From NCBI GenBank assembly GCA_000701625.1, contig JNJK01000015.1, positions 1 to 64,000 on the forward strand: 64,000 bases of DNA, read 5' to 3'. Numbering within the stretch: position 1 is the stretch's first letter; the number at the start of each line of letters is the position of its first letter. Both the position numbers and the translations under genes were made by a program. Under the pieces are notes generated by a model. That model saw only the letters and a list, made by a program, of their open reading frames with translations. It did no database searches and was not told where the DNA came from. This stretch comes from Lachnospiraceae bacterium MC2017. GTDB taxonomy: Bacteria > Bacillota > Clostridia > Lachnospirales > Lachnospiraceae. This document shows, in pieces, positions 27,354 to 35,564 of the stretch.

Positions 27354-28253
27354 ATGCCGAAACTAACTGACAAGCTTATCGCAGATATTTCAGAAAAGAA
27401 TCCTTTACAGAAGATGTATCTAAAGGAACTTTTCGAAAATGATATCCTGGATGAAGAAATAACCGATCTTGAGAATATACTGGAACTTCTCTGCAATGAA
27501 CACACTATTGAGGAACTTGCAGATGCATATCTTCTTCTGGTAGGGGATACAATGGAAGAAACCGCCTTTTTCATTCGGAACGGTCACTACCGCTACTCTA
27601 CTCTTGCTGAAGTTAATGAAAAGGTTTATCAAAACACAGAGTACATGAGTAAATATATGCTCGGTCTCATGCTTTCAGGTTATCTCTGGAAAAACCATCT
27701 TGCGATCAACAGGTATTTTAAGAAGGCCATTTCTACTTTCAGGGGAAAGAATTATCTGGAAATCGGACCGGGGCACGGCAGATATTTTCTCGAAGCTATC
27801 AATATCGGTGCTTTTGATCATTACACAGGAGTTGATCTTTCTCCCAGTTCCATCGAGCTGGCTCGGAGCTTTATTGAATTAGGCAAAGTATCTGATGCGA
27901 AACCTTATGATCTTATCTGTGCCGATATAAATAAGTATGAATTTGATTCACTTTTTGATGGTGTTAGTATCAGCGAGGTTTTGGAACATGTGGAGGATCC
28001 TCGTTCTCTATTAAAACGGATACATGAGATTACAAAAGAAGGGGCTGATGTTTACGTTTCCGTACCGATCAATGCACCCGAGATCGATCACATCTATCTT
28101 TTTAAGAGTAACGAAGAGGTCTTCAGGATGGTTGAAGAAGAGAATTTTGCCATTAAGGATTCTTTTTATGTTACATCCAACGGTGTTTCTTATGAAAAGG
28201 CGCAGAAAAAGCGCATAGCTGTTAATCTTGCAATGCACCTCATTCGCAAGTAA
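27354..28253 (+). CDS. SAM-dependent methyltransferase
   Basis: The 299-residue protein has an N-terminal helical domain (about 1-125) and a class I methyltransferase core. The SAM-binding motif I is NYLEIGPGHGRYFLEA near residue 135, followed by the acidic motif YTGVDLSPSSIELA. SEVLEHVEDPRSLLKRIHE is the usual post-motif. Its place between the VOC gene and the carrier protein suggests methylation of the carrier-bound glyceryl-type unit, as FkbG does in methoxymalonyl-ACP synthesis. That role is inferred from context only. An AAGGAG site precedes the ATG. Confidence 0.8.
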   Translation: MPKLTDKLIADISEKNPLQKMYLKELFENDILDEEITDLENILELLCNEHTIEELADAYLLLVGDTMEETAFFIRNGHYRYSTLAEVNEKVYQNTEYMSKYMLGLMLSGYLWKNHLAINRYFKKAISTFRGKNYLEIGPGHGRYFLEAINIGAFDHYTGVDLSPSSIELARSFIELGKVSDAKPYDLICADINKYEFDSLFDGVSISEVLEHVEDPRSLLKRIHEITKEGADVYVSVPINAPEIDHIYLFKSNEEVFRMVEEENFAIKDSFYVTSNGVSYEKAQKKRIAVNLAMHLIRK

Positions 28254-28307
28254 AATAGTACAGGCAGTAACATTTTGATTTCGTATATTAATGAAATGGA
28301 GATAATA

Positions 28308-28547
28308 ATGACAAAAGAAGAGGTTTTTAGCCGTCTTACAGAGGTTTTCAGAGATGTTTTTGATGATGAGAGCATCGAGATTTCCGAAAGCACTACTTCT
28401 GCTGATATTCCCGATTGGGATTCTTTCGAACACATTAATCTGATCCTTGCTGTTGAGACAGAGTTTGGTGTTAAGATTCCTATGGGAAAGGCCGTTACGC
28501 TGAAGAATGTCGGCGAGCTGGCTGAGACTATTATTTCTATGCTGTAA
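28308..28547 (+). CDS. Acyl carrier protein (FkbH operon)
   Basis: A 79-residue carrier protein. The phosphopantetheine-attachment serine lies in IPDWDSFEHINLI near residue 40, followed by the usual helix-rich end (VKIPMGKAVTLKNVGELAETI). The ATG at 28308 has a GGAG site; the frame continues 11 codons upstream without one. It is the last gene of the FkbH-VOC-methyltransferase operon, directly before a strong terminator. It is the likely acceptor of the group loaded by FkbH. Confidence 0.88.
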   Translation: MTKEEVFSRLTEVFRDVFDDESIEISESTTSADIPDWDSFEHINLILAVETEFGVKIPMGKAVTLKNVGELAETIISML

Positions 28548-28554
28548 AAAATAA

Positions 28555-28589
28555 GAGAGCCGCTACGTTGTGTAGCGGTTCTCTTTTTT
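28555..28589 (+). terminator. Terminator of the FkbH operon
   Basis: An 11-bp stem with one wobble (28556-28566 with 28572-28582), a 5-nt loop and a run of seven T lie 8 bp past the carrier-protein stop codon. Confidence 0.9.
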
Positions 28590-28602
28590 GTGTGGTAGTG
28601 AC

Positions 28603-28834
28603 GTCCGCAGGCGAATGTTGACCGCTCAGAAGCCCGGCGGGATTTGCCGAATCCCGGTCACGACTCGCTAGCCGCTCGCCCTTAGCACGGGCTCGCGGAG
28701 CGATTCGGACAGTGTATCCGTCAAATCCCAAACGCCTCCAGATGCTTCCTCAGGTCAGCATTTCGCCTGCGGACTGTCGCTTCGCTCAGTCCTTGACAGA
28801 GAATGTGACTTTTCGAAATTCTCAGCGCAAGCGC
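28603..28834. repeat. GC-rich nested-hairpin element
   Basis: This gene-free stretch is visibly richer in GC than its surroundings. Outer arms 28603-28623 and 28753-28774 pair almost perfectly over 21 bp. Inside are gggattt/aaatccc (28639-28645 with 28723-28729), ccgaatc/gattcgg (28647-28653 with 28702-28708) and an inner stem at 28672-28698. Three further hairpins follow (28771-28792, 28799-28823, 28825-28834). It may be a palindromic mobile repeat or a structured RNA. Confidence 0.6.
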
Positions 28835-28862
28835 AGAAGTCGCAGGTTCTTTCTATAAGTTA

Positions 28863-28906
28863 AAGAAGGTCGTCTGATGAAAAACATCTGGACGACCTTC
28901 TTTTTT
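28863..28906. terminator. Bidirectional terminator
   Basis: A 12-bp perfect stem (28863-28874 with 28891-28902) is followed by a T run on the plus strand and a shorter one on the minus strand. It lies directly beyond the stop of the minus-strand SGNH gene and also faces any transcript leaving the GC-rich element. Confidence 0.75.
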
Positions 28907-30191
28907 AGTCTGCTTTCATATATATCTTTCCATTATAGTCATACTGGAAGTATTGTTTTGCGGCGAATTCACCGTCGGATTTTCTTCTGACTTCTATTTT
29001 CATGTCGTAGTTTCCGGTTGTTTCCTGTTCGGGATCTTCTATTACCTCTACTTCAAAGTTTTCCAGGCAGTAATCCATGGCGTACTGGGTTTGAAGCAGA
29101 GTTTTGTCTGTTACATATATTGTATATTTGTAATCTTCTCCACCAAGCCAGTTCATATAGGATACTGCATCAACCTGTTCTGCGACGCGTTTTAGCCGCT
29201 GTGCTTTGTATTTCTGCACATCTTCTGTCCATGGCTCTGCATATACCGGATCATTCCTGTGATCCCCGATCTTGAGATCATTTGTCATATACTCTGCCAG
29301 CTTATCAGCTGTTTTATTTCCACCAAGATAGTTCAAATGGACCGAATCTCCAAAGTCATAGTCGTAGTCTATATCAATGTCTGCATCTTTTTCATTTAAG
29401 CCCATATATGCTCCGCCATGTTCTTTTGTAAGTTTTTTCAGAGCATTCATGCGACGCTGGCGTTTTTCATTGAACATATGTCCCGGAACCGGAACATCTA
29501 CAAGGACACATCTGATACCCTTTTCCTTGCACAGATCAAGGATTTTTGTGAGATATACTGTTCCGTCTCCTCCTTTTAGTGTTTCTGATTCATCTGTATA
29601 CTCAGAAATACCTTCAACCTGACGAAACGTGCTAAGCATATATGCGCCCTTGTCATAATTATAGTTTGCGACAAAGTCATCTTTTGTCAGATTTTCATAG
29701 CGATTATGATATGCATAGAGTGGAGAAATAAAGGCCAGCATGCCTCCGTCAAAAAACTTTCCTGCATATTTTATTGCTTCAAGCTTATTCTCATTTAACG
29801 GCAGAGCATCAATGGATTGATGAACATAGCCATAACCGCAATTTATATCATCTTTTACGTCACCAATTATTGCAGAATCAACAAATACAACTTTGGGATT
29901 GCTGTGCTCCAATGCTTCTCTTACTACAAAATATGTAACCTGGATCGATTCTCCTGCTGATGCAAGATTATATGAAGAAATTCCATAGTTATTCCAAATA
30001 TATATAGGATCGATCGCTTCATGCATCCGGCTCGCACCGAAGTATAATGCGTCGAATTCCGTTTTTGCATTAAAGAATTCACTTTTTCCGTTTCTACTGG
30101 TCTTGTCCCGAAGCAAATTTGAAAGAGATACTGTCACAAGTGCAACCAATAGAAGAAAAGCGATAGTTGATATAGCTTTTTTCATCCTCAT
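28905..30191 (-). CDS. Membrane-anchored SGNH-like protein, MBOAT partner
   Basis: The 428-residue protein has one N-terminal membrane segment (about residues 6-24) and an extracytoplasmic domain. The SGNH/GDSL-type motifs are YFGASRMHEAIDP near residue 50 (serine) and DSVHLNYLGGNKTA near 285 (Asp-x-x-His). Such proteins (DltD, AlgX/AlgJ, PatB types) complete O-acyl transfer started by an MBOAT protein. The MBOAT gene abuts it directly upstream. It shares the DHRND motif with the three larger SGNH proteins in this window, near the end of the catalytic domain. The exact acyl group and glycan are unknown. Confidence 0.75.
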   Translation of the reverse strand: MRMKKAISTIAFLLLVALVTVSLSNLLRDKTSRNGKSEFFNAKTEFDALYFGASRMHEAIDPIYIWNNYGISSYNLASAGESIQVTYFVVREALEHSNPKVVFVDSAIIGDVKDDINCGYGYVHQSIDALPLNENKLEAIKYAGKFFDGGMLAFISPLYAYHNRYENLTKDDFVANYNYDKGAYMLSTFRQVEGISEYTDESETLKGGDGTVYLTKILDLCKEKGIRCVLVDVPVPGHMFNEKRQRRMNALKKLTKEHGGAYMGLNEKDADIDIDYDYDFGDSVHLNYLGGNKTADKLAEYMTNDLKIGDHRNDPVYAEPWTEDVQKYKAQRLKRVAEQVDAVSYMNWLGGEDYKYTIYVTDKTLLQTQYAMDYCLENFEVEVIEDPEQETTGNYDMKIEVRRKSDGEFAAKQYFQYDYNGKIYMKAD

Positions 30192-31754
30192 TTAAAACCC
30201 CGCGTAAATGAAATCTGCCGAATGGTATCCCGGACCGTACTCGCCGTATACTATAACGCATGCAAACAATGCGATCCAAATGATCCATCTGAATACAAGT
30301 CCCTGCTCTGCGATCCAGTTTCTTGCATAACCATATTTTTCACGCAAAACTGCTGCAAATATAAGGATGACGATTCCCGCAAGTATAATTGTAAAGTCAA
30401 ACTTCGTAAGCCCAGCCTTGTAAAGACTTCCATCTGTAAAAATCCATAAATTTGCAGCAGATGGCATCAGAGCACCAAACATCCGCCTGATCATCTTTAC
30501 AGCTTCGGATATTCCATCAGACCTAAAAAACACCATCGATAACGTATAAACAATATATGTTCTGATGCGTCTGAACATTATCCATCCAAAGCTTTCTTCT
30601 TTGATATGGAGAATACTATTTAGTCTGCTTAACACAGGACCGAGGATTTCATATGATATCATTACAAACCAATACCATATACTGCATCCGACGATGAATT
30701 TATAATTTCCATGCCATACACCCATTACGAACCATGTACAAAAGACACCTATCGCAAGAGAAGCTATCTTTGAGGCACGTTTTCCATATTTCTTCTTTAC
30801 GGATTTTGTAAGTGCTACTACTCTTTTTGATTTGAGCACAGGATACATAATATAATCCTTTGCCCAGTTTCCGAGAGACATATGCCATCTCTGCCAAAAT
30901 TCCTGTGAAGTCTGCGAAAAAAACGGGTTATTGAAATTTTCCGGGAGTGTGATCCCAAATAGTTCTGCCGCACCTAACACAACATCAACGCTTCCCGAGA
31001 AATCTGTATAAATCTGTACCGGATAAAGAAGTGCTGCAACCCATGTCCACAATCCTGTGTAAGAAGCCGGATCACCGTAGACTGTATTTACTACTATCGA
31101 AACTCGTTCTGCGATTACCAGCTTTTTGAAAAAGCCCCAGAGGATCCTTTGCGAACCTCTGGCAATCCTGTCTATTGAAAATCTTACTCCTGTATAAAAC
31201 TGAGGCGCAAGCGCCGAATGGCGGCTTATCGGTCCCGTGGTCAGCTGAGGAAAGAATGCAAGAAACAGAAACAGCTTCCCAAAGTTCTTTTCGGGCTTTG
31301 CCGTCCCCCAGCTGCAATCAATGATATACCCTATGGTCTGACAAGTGTAATAACCCATACCAAAAGCTGCTGCAAGAGGAACAGCCTTCATTTCCGGAAA
31401 AAACGAAAATTTTGCATGAAGCCACGCAGAAAGCTGGATCCAGTATGCACTTCCCTTCATTACGAACCAAACAGCAATATTTAACACTATTGCTATCGTT
31501 ATGACCGCTGTTGTTTTTTTATTAAATCCGTTCAGCGCATCTCCGTTTTCCGGATCTGACATAATAATTCCTGAAAAATATGCCAGGCCTGCCGAAAACA
31601 GTAAAAAAAGTATTGTATATGGTGTCGCCGCAAGGCAATAAAAAACAATGCTCAGAATAAGCATTGTCACCCATTGCATTTTTCCGGGAGTAAGGTAATA
31701 GATCAATACTGCCGCCAATAAAAACAGTATAAACCCCAATGATATTATGTTCAT
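30192..31754 (-). CDS. MBOAT-family O-acyltransferase (MBOAT1)
   Basis: This polytopic membrane protein of 520 residues has about ten hydrophobic segments. The two MBOAT signatures are SQEFWQRWHMSLGNW near residue 300 and the catalytic histidine in FVMGVWHGNYKF near 365. The family (AlgI, DltB, PatA) moves acyl groups across the membrane to surface polymers. The ATG at 31754 has an AGGAGG site; the longer frame starts before the promoter. The SGNH gene follows with no gap, forming an AlgI-AlgJ-like pair. Confidence 0.92.
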   Translation of the reverse strand: MNIISLGFILFLLAAVLIYYLTPGKMQWVTMLILSIVFYCLAATPYTILFLLFSAGLAYFSGIIMSDPENGDALNGFNKKTTAVITIAIVLNIAVWFVMKGSAYWIQLSAWLHAKFSFFPEMKAVPLAAAFGMGYYTCQTIGYIIDCSWGTAKPEKNFGKLFLFLAFFPQLTTGPISRHSALAPQFYTGVRFSIDRIARGSQRILWGFFKKLVIAERVSIVVNTVYGDPASYTGLWTWVAALLYPVQIYTDFSGSVDVVLGAAELFGITLPENFNNPFFSQTSQEFWQRWHMSLGNWAKDYIMYPVLKSKRVVALTKSVKKKYGKRASKIASLAIGVFCTWFVMGVWHGNYKFIVGCSIWYWFVMISYEILGPVLSRLNSILHIKEESFGWIMFRRIRTYIVYTLSMVFFRSDGISEAVKMIRRMFGALMPSAANLWIFTDGSLYKAGLTKFDFTIILAGIVILIFAAVLREKYGYARNWIAEQGLVFRWIIWIALFACVIVYGEYGPGYHSADFIYAGF

Positions 31755-31785
31755 GTAAATCCTCCTGCTACCTGTGAACTGTAAC

Positions 31786-31814
31786 ATTATACCCAAATAG
31801 GAATTTAGATACAA
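31786..31814 (-). promoter_or_regulatory. Promoter of MBOAT1-SGNH
   Basis: A perfect TATAAT (31786-31791) with TTGTAT (31809-31814) 17 bp upstream on the minus strand. The decamer TGTTACAGTT overlaps the start-point region (31777-31786). Confidence 0.55.
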
Positions 31815-31856
31815 CCTCAAAAAGTTCTTCATTTGAACGGTCTTTCGCTAATACAA

Positions 31857-31886
31857 AAGGAGGCAGGTTATTACACCTGCCCCCCT
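31857..31886 (-). terminator. Terminator of the secreted-protein gene
   Basis: A GC-rich stem (core GGCAGGT/ACCTGCC, from 31859 to 31885) is followed by CTTTTGTATT on the minus strand, 27 bp past the stop codon at 31913. Confidence 0.75.
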
Positions 31887-31912
31887 TAAAAAGGATAAAA
31901 CCGTATTTTTAA

Positions 31913-33355
31913 TTACTTTTTGATGTTCTTAGCAACACCACGGTAAGAACCGTTTCCAGTGAAGTTTACTGATCCATCAGAATTTACAGACCAAAGAAGA
32001 TCTCCAACGATCTGTCCCTTTGCATCTGTCTTAAATGTATTGGAATCAACACGCTTTGCAAGCTTCAGAGCCTTACTTCTCTTCATGGTACGAACATTGA
32101 AAGTGCCTTTCTTCATCTTCCAGTTCTGCCATGCGATATTTGCCCTAAGCTTATTTCCATCAGAAGAAGGAGAAAGCTTACTTATATAATATGCATTTGC
32201 CTTCTTTTTATCTGTAGTAAAGAGGTCTGTAGAAATCTTCTTAGGCTCGATAGTGAAATAAAACTTTGTATTCTTGAGAAGCTTTCTAAGCGCATTTCTG
32301 TCTGATCTGCTGAGAACGCCGTCGTCTGTATTTCTGAAAGATACAGAAAGTGTGAAGTACGGTGCCTTATTTGCGCTTGCAGACGCAACAGCCTTACCAT
32401 TCTTGATAACAGCCTTCTTGATCGTGATACCATTCTGGTCTTTCCAATAGTAATCACCATAGCTGTCACCCTTTACAGGGTAATAAAGACCATTTGAACT
32501 AAGCTTTGTAAATCTTACAGATATACCGATAGCACCGTCAATAGTTCCATCTACATCACTGTCATTTATACGATGAGTATTTGCTGTTATGCGTGCTCCT
32601 CTGTATTCGCATGCACCATCGTATTCAACTTCCATAAATGTCTTTGCACCATTTATAGAACCGATCTCAAGACGTCTTGTTACAACTTCACCTGCATTTG
32701 CCTCATGCACAAATACTTCACCTGTAACTCCATCTGCCGGTGTAAACGTAATATTCTTCTGGTTATCAAGATTTGCAAGCTTTAAGGTGAATACAACTGT
32801 CTGATTTCCTGTTACACCGGAAAGAATACCATTCTTTACTTCAACAGTTTTTGAAGTTGTTTTTCCAAAGTCCTTGATAGCATATGAAATGATAATGTTT
32901 GATGAAAGGCTGTCAGAAATCTTCTTTCCGTCAGTGATCGCCCATCTCTCTTCACCTGTAGTATTATCAGATATAAATCTGTATGTTGCTCCGTTATTTT
33001 CTAAACTTGTGTGCTCCAAAATCTCTGCACGGATGATACTTTCCGGCAATGTATTATCAGACAGAACTTTGAGGTCGTCCATCTGATCATCACTTACCGT
33101 CATAACCGTATTTCCGCTCAAAAGCTCATCTGCCGGATTTTTTGTGTCAGGTGCAATTTCAGCAATTTCCGAATCCTTGATCTCGGTATACTCTGATACT
33201 TCCTCAAATTCGTCATCACCAAAAATCTGCTCTGCCATTCCTATTCCATTTGCAGCGCTGCCATTAGTTTCCTTAGCAAAAGCGGCGGTATTTATAGAAA
33301 ATACCATAGACGCTGCAAGAATCATAGAAATGATCTTTCTTGTTCTTTCTCTCAT
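31913..33355 (-). CDS. Secreted protein of unknown function
   Basis: I do not recognise this 480-residue protein. It has a clear signal peptide (residues 1-27, cleavage near AAFAKE). An acidic segment follows (about 45-75). Beyond that is a long Thr/Asn/Gly-rich, beta-predicted region with no catalytic motif I can name. The last 130 residues are basic and contain several short Lys-rich turns, for example NWKMKKGTFNVRTMKRSKAL. No LPXTG or other sorting signal is present, so it is probably released or loosely wall-bound. It is transcribed alone between the second carrier-protein gene and MBOAT1. A surface-matrix or adhesin role is only a guess. Confidence 0.7.
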   Translation of the reverse strand: MRERTRKIISMILAASMVFSINTAAFAKETNGSAANGIGMAEQIFGDDEFEEVSEYTEIKDSEIAEIAPDTKNPADELLSGNTVMTVSDDQMDDLKVLSDNTLPESIIRAEILEHTSLENNGATYRFISDNTTGEERWAITDGKKISDSLSSNIIISYAIKDFGKTTSKTVEVKNGILSGVTGNQTVVFTLKLANLDNQKNITFTPADGVTGEVFVHEANAGEVVTRRLEIGSINGAKTFMEVEYDGACEYRGARITANTHRINDSDVDGTIDGAIGISVRFTKLSSNGLYYPVKGDSYGDYYWKDQNGITIKKAVIKNGKAVASASANKAPYFTLSVSFRNTDDGVLSRSDRNALRKLLKNTKFYFTIEPKKISTDLFTTDKKKANAYYISKLSPSSDGNKLRANIAWQNWKMKKGTFNVRTMKRSKALKLAKRVDSNTFKTDAKGQIVGDLLWSVNSDGSVNFTGNGSYRGVAKNIKK

Positions 33356-33469
33356 GTCTACTCTCCCATCCTAAATAATATTTACTGTATGTTCCTGTAA
33401 ACTGTAACAAACGGTTTAAGTTAAACACACACTTACAACGTGTATACATCTTTTTGTACCACGTTTTCT

Positions 33470-33498
33470 ATTATAACCAAAAAGACCGACTCCTTCAA
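33470..33498 (-). promoter_or_regulatory. Promoter of the secreted-protein gene, overlapping a terminator
   Basis: On the minus strand TTGAAG (33493-33498) and a perfect TATAAT (33470-33475) are 17 bp apart. The -35 element forms the loop and part of the stem of the upstream terminator. The leader is about 105 nt. Confidence 0.5.
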
Positions 33499-33509
33499 GG
33501 AATCGGTCT
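33478..33509 (-). terminator. Terminator of the second carrier-protein gene
   Basis: A 12-bp stem with one wobble (33483-33509) and a short loop is followed by TTTTT on the minus strand, 41 bp past the stop codon at 33550. Confidence 0.75.
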
Positions 33510-33549
33510 CTTAAGACTTTTTTAATATTGTAATAATATAAGATTATAC

Positions 33550-33777
33550 TTACTCATTCCGAAGCTTCTGGATAAGATCCCACATAGCTTCTACTGTATT
33601 AAAGTTCTCCGGCATCAGATCATTGACATTAATGTCAATATCAAACTGATCATTTATTTCTCCAACGATAGAGATAATATCAAAGGAATCAAGTATCTCG
33701 TCGTCAATAAGTGCCTCTTCATTCTGAAAATCCACATCCGGTCTGATCTCAGACAGGAGATTTAATAATTCGTCCAT
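33550..33777 (-). CDS. DltC-like acyl carrier protein
   Basis: A 75-residue carrier protein. The phosphopantetheine serine is in DDEILDSFDIISIVGEI near residue 31, a pattern closer to DltC (GLLDSM-type) than to fatty-acid ACP. It lies 170 bp downstream of MBOAT2 on the same strand, with its own promoter, and an AGGA site precedes the ATG. This makes a DltB/DltC-like pair. No DltA (D-alanine-activating enzyme) lies nearby, so the acyl group may not be D-alanine. Confidence 0.85.
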   Translation of the reverse strand: MDELLNLLSEIRPDVDFQNEEALIDDEILDSFDIISIVGEINDQFDIDINVNDLMPENFNTVEAMWDLIQKLRNE

Positions 33778-33835
33778 TTTGTCCTCTCTTTCACTTCATT
33801 CGGGATTCAAAGGCAGACCGCCTTTTCTTTCGTAC

Positions 33836-33864
33836 ATTTTAACAGTGTAAGCATCACTGTGCAA
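33836..33864 (-). promoter_or_regulatory. Promoter of the DltC-like gene
   Basis: On the minus strand TTGCAC (33859-33864) and TAAAAT (33836-33841) are spaced by 17 bp. An AT-only 9-bp dyad (33895-33903 with 33912-33920) between this and MBOAT2 may act as a weak terminator. Confidence 0.45.
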
Positions 33865-33947
33865 TATATTGTAACGATGTTCGATATTTTTTCAAGATTT
33901 TTTTCACAACCAAAAAATCTTTTTATGCACACACATTCGTTTTTATC

Positions 33948-35564
33948 TTAGAAATTCTGATAAATGAATGACGATGCATCATATCCGGCACCATATATAC
34001 CAAATATAAGTACTGCAAAAATCGCTGCGTAATAGACGATCCATCTTGCCGGAAATACCATTCCCGCAATACGATTACGTATAACTACACCCTTTTCATT
34101 AAAGTAGTCAACAACCATCAGGAACACTATCATCACTATAAGAAGATTCCAGTTTTTCTGATCAAGTCCCATATTCAGAAGGCTGTTATCGGAAAACACC
34201 CATAAATTGAATGACGAGAACATTGCTCTTATCATGCGGACCGCATCCATCGCAGATGTCCCTCTGGAAAAGAAACGACCTACAAGAACGATCATTGTTG
34301 TTCTCAATACCTGAAAAGAACTATACCAGAAACTCTTATCATCTATTTTTAGCTTTGTCCTGATATCCATATACAGCTGCTCAAATAGTGTATTAGATGA
34401 AACAAATGTCGCCATAAAAATACCATAGACAACATACTTCCACTCGGCGCCATGCCATATACCTACGATCAGGAATGCTATAAAAGATGCAAATGTCGGA
34501 ACCAGTACTCTTCCATAATGATTTCCAAATTTCTTTTTAAGGCTTTTCTGAGCCCTTGCCGCACGCTTTGACAGACAGATCGGATAGAATACGTAGTCTT
34601 TCATCCATCCGCCGAGCGTCATATGCCATCTCTGCCAGAACTCGGATACGCTCTTAGCAAAATACGGCTGACGGAAGTTCTCTGTAAGATGGATTCCAAG
34701 CATATCAGATGCTCCGAATACGATATCCATTCCTCCGGAAAAATCCGCATAAATCTGAAAACCATAAAGAAGTGCCGCTATAAAAATGACAAATCCCTGA
34801 TATCCGGCTGAATCATAATTTGAAAATACTTCATTAACAAAGATTCCTGCTCTCTCTGCAATGACCATTTTCTTAAAGTATCCCCAAAGAAGTCTCATAA
34901 AACCGGTTCGGAATCCAAAATCATCCCAATAATGAGGTTCTTCCAGCTGTTTCGCCATGTCATTATAGCGACCGATCGGTCCCTGTATGATCTGCGGAAA
35001 ATATGCCGTAAACAGGGCGAAATGGAAAAACTTATGATCAGCCGCGTATTTGCCTCTATATATATCAATAAGATATCCCATTGTAATGAAAGTGTAGAAA
35101 GATATTCCAAGAGGAAGAATAAAACTTGTCTCCGGTATTCTGCCACCCATTCCAAATGCGGTCATCGCAGCATCTATATTATCGATTACGAAATTTCCAT
35201 ACTTTAAAACAATGAGTATGCCAAAATTAAGCAACAAACCTGCTATAAGATATACCCTCTTCTGCTTTACGGATTCGTTTTTCAGTCCGTTTTTTTCATC
35301 AGAAGAAAGCTTTTTACCTGATGCCTTTGCTTCATCAAGCTTTGCCTGATAAGCAAGCTGTATCTTCTCGATCTTTCGTGCCGCTAAATAGGTCGTGATG
35401 GTGGTGACCAGAATAAATACAACACCTTTCCATCCTGTTCCATAGCAGTAAAAAAAATAACTCGCAATGAGAAGTACTGCCCACTGAATCTTTTTAGGCA
35501 CGATGTAATATACCAGGATCGTAAGAAGTAAAAAAACAAAAAATGTTAACGAAAAAAGTGTCAT
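33948..35564 (-). CDS. MBOAT-family O-acyltransferase (MBOAT2)
   Basis: A 538-residue polytopic membrane protein. The MBOAT motifs are SEFWQRWHMTLGGWMKDYVFYP near residue 310 (19-residue core) and the catalytic histidine in LIVGIWHGAEWKY near 365. A charged cytoplasmic loop (about residues 65-105, rich in Lys and Glu) is inserted after the second helix; MBOAT1 lacks it. Its start overlaps the stop of the large SGNH gene upstream by 4 bp (ATGA), and a DltC-like carrier gene follows. The set resembles DltD-DltB-DltC in order and type. Confidence 0.92.
   Translation of the reverse strand: MTLFSLTFFVFLLLTILVYYIVPKKIQWAVLLIASYFFYCYGTGWKGVVFILVTTITTYLAARKIEKIQLAYQAKLDEAKASGKKLSSDEKNGLKNESVKQKRVYLIAGLLLNFGILIVLKYGNFVIDNIDAAMTAFGMGGRIPETSFILPLGISFYTFITMGYLIDIYRGKYAADHKFFHFALFTAYFPQIIQGPIGRYNDMAKQLEEPHYWDDFGFRTGFMRLLWGYFKKMVIAERAGIFVNEVFSNYDSAGYQGFVIFIAALLYGFQIYADFSGGMDIVFGASDMLGIHLTENFRQPYFAKSVSEFWQRWHMTLGGWMKDYVFYPICLSKRAARAQKSLKKKFGNHYGRVLVPTFASFIAFLIVGIWHGAEWKYVVYGIFMATFVSSNTLFEQLYMDIRTKLKIDDKSFWYSSFQVLRTTMIVLVGRFFSRGTSAMDAVRMIRAMFSSFNLWVFSDNSLLNMGLDQKNWNLLIVMIVFLMVVDYFNEKGVVIRNRIAGMVFPARWIVYYAAIFAVLIFGIYGAGYDASSFIYQNF

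Noticed and set aside
33550-35564. Complete dlt operon (D-alanylation)
   Set aside because: DltA is missing, the SGNH partner is not a clear DltD, and MBOAT2 belongs to the AlgI-like branch by appearance.
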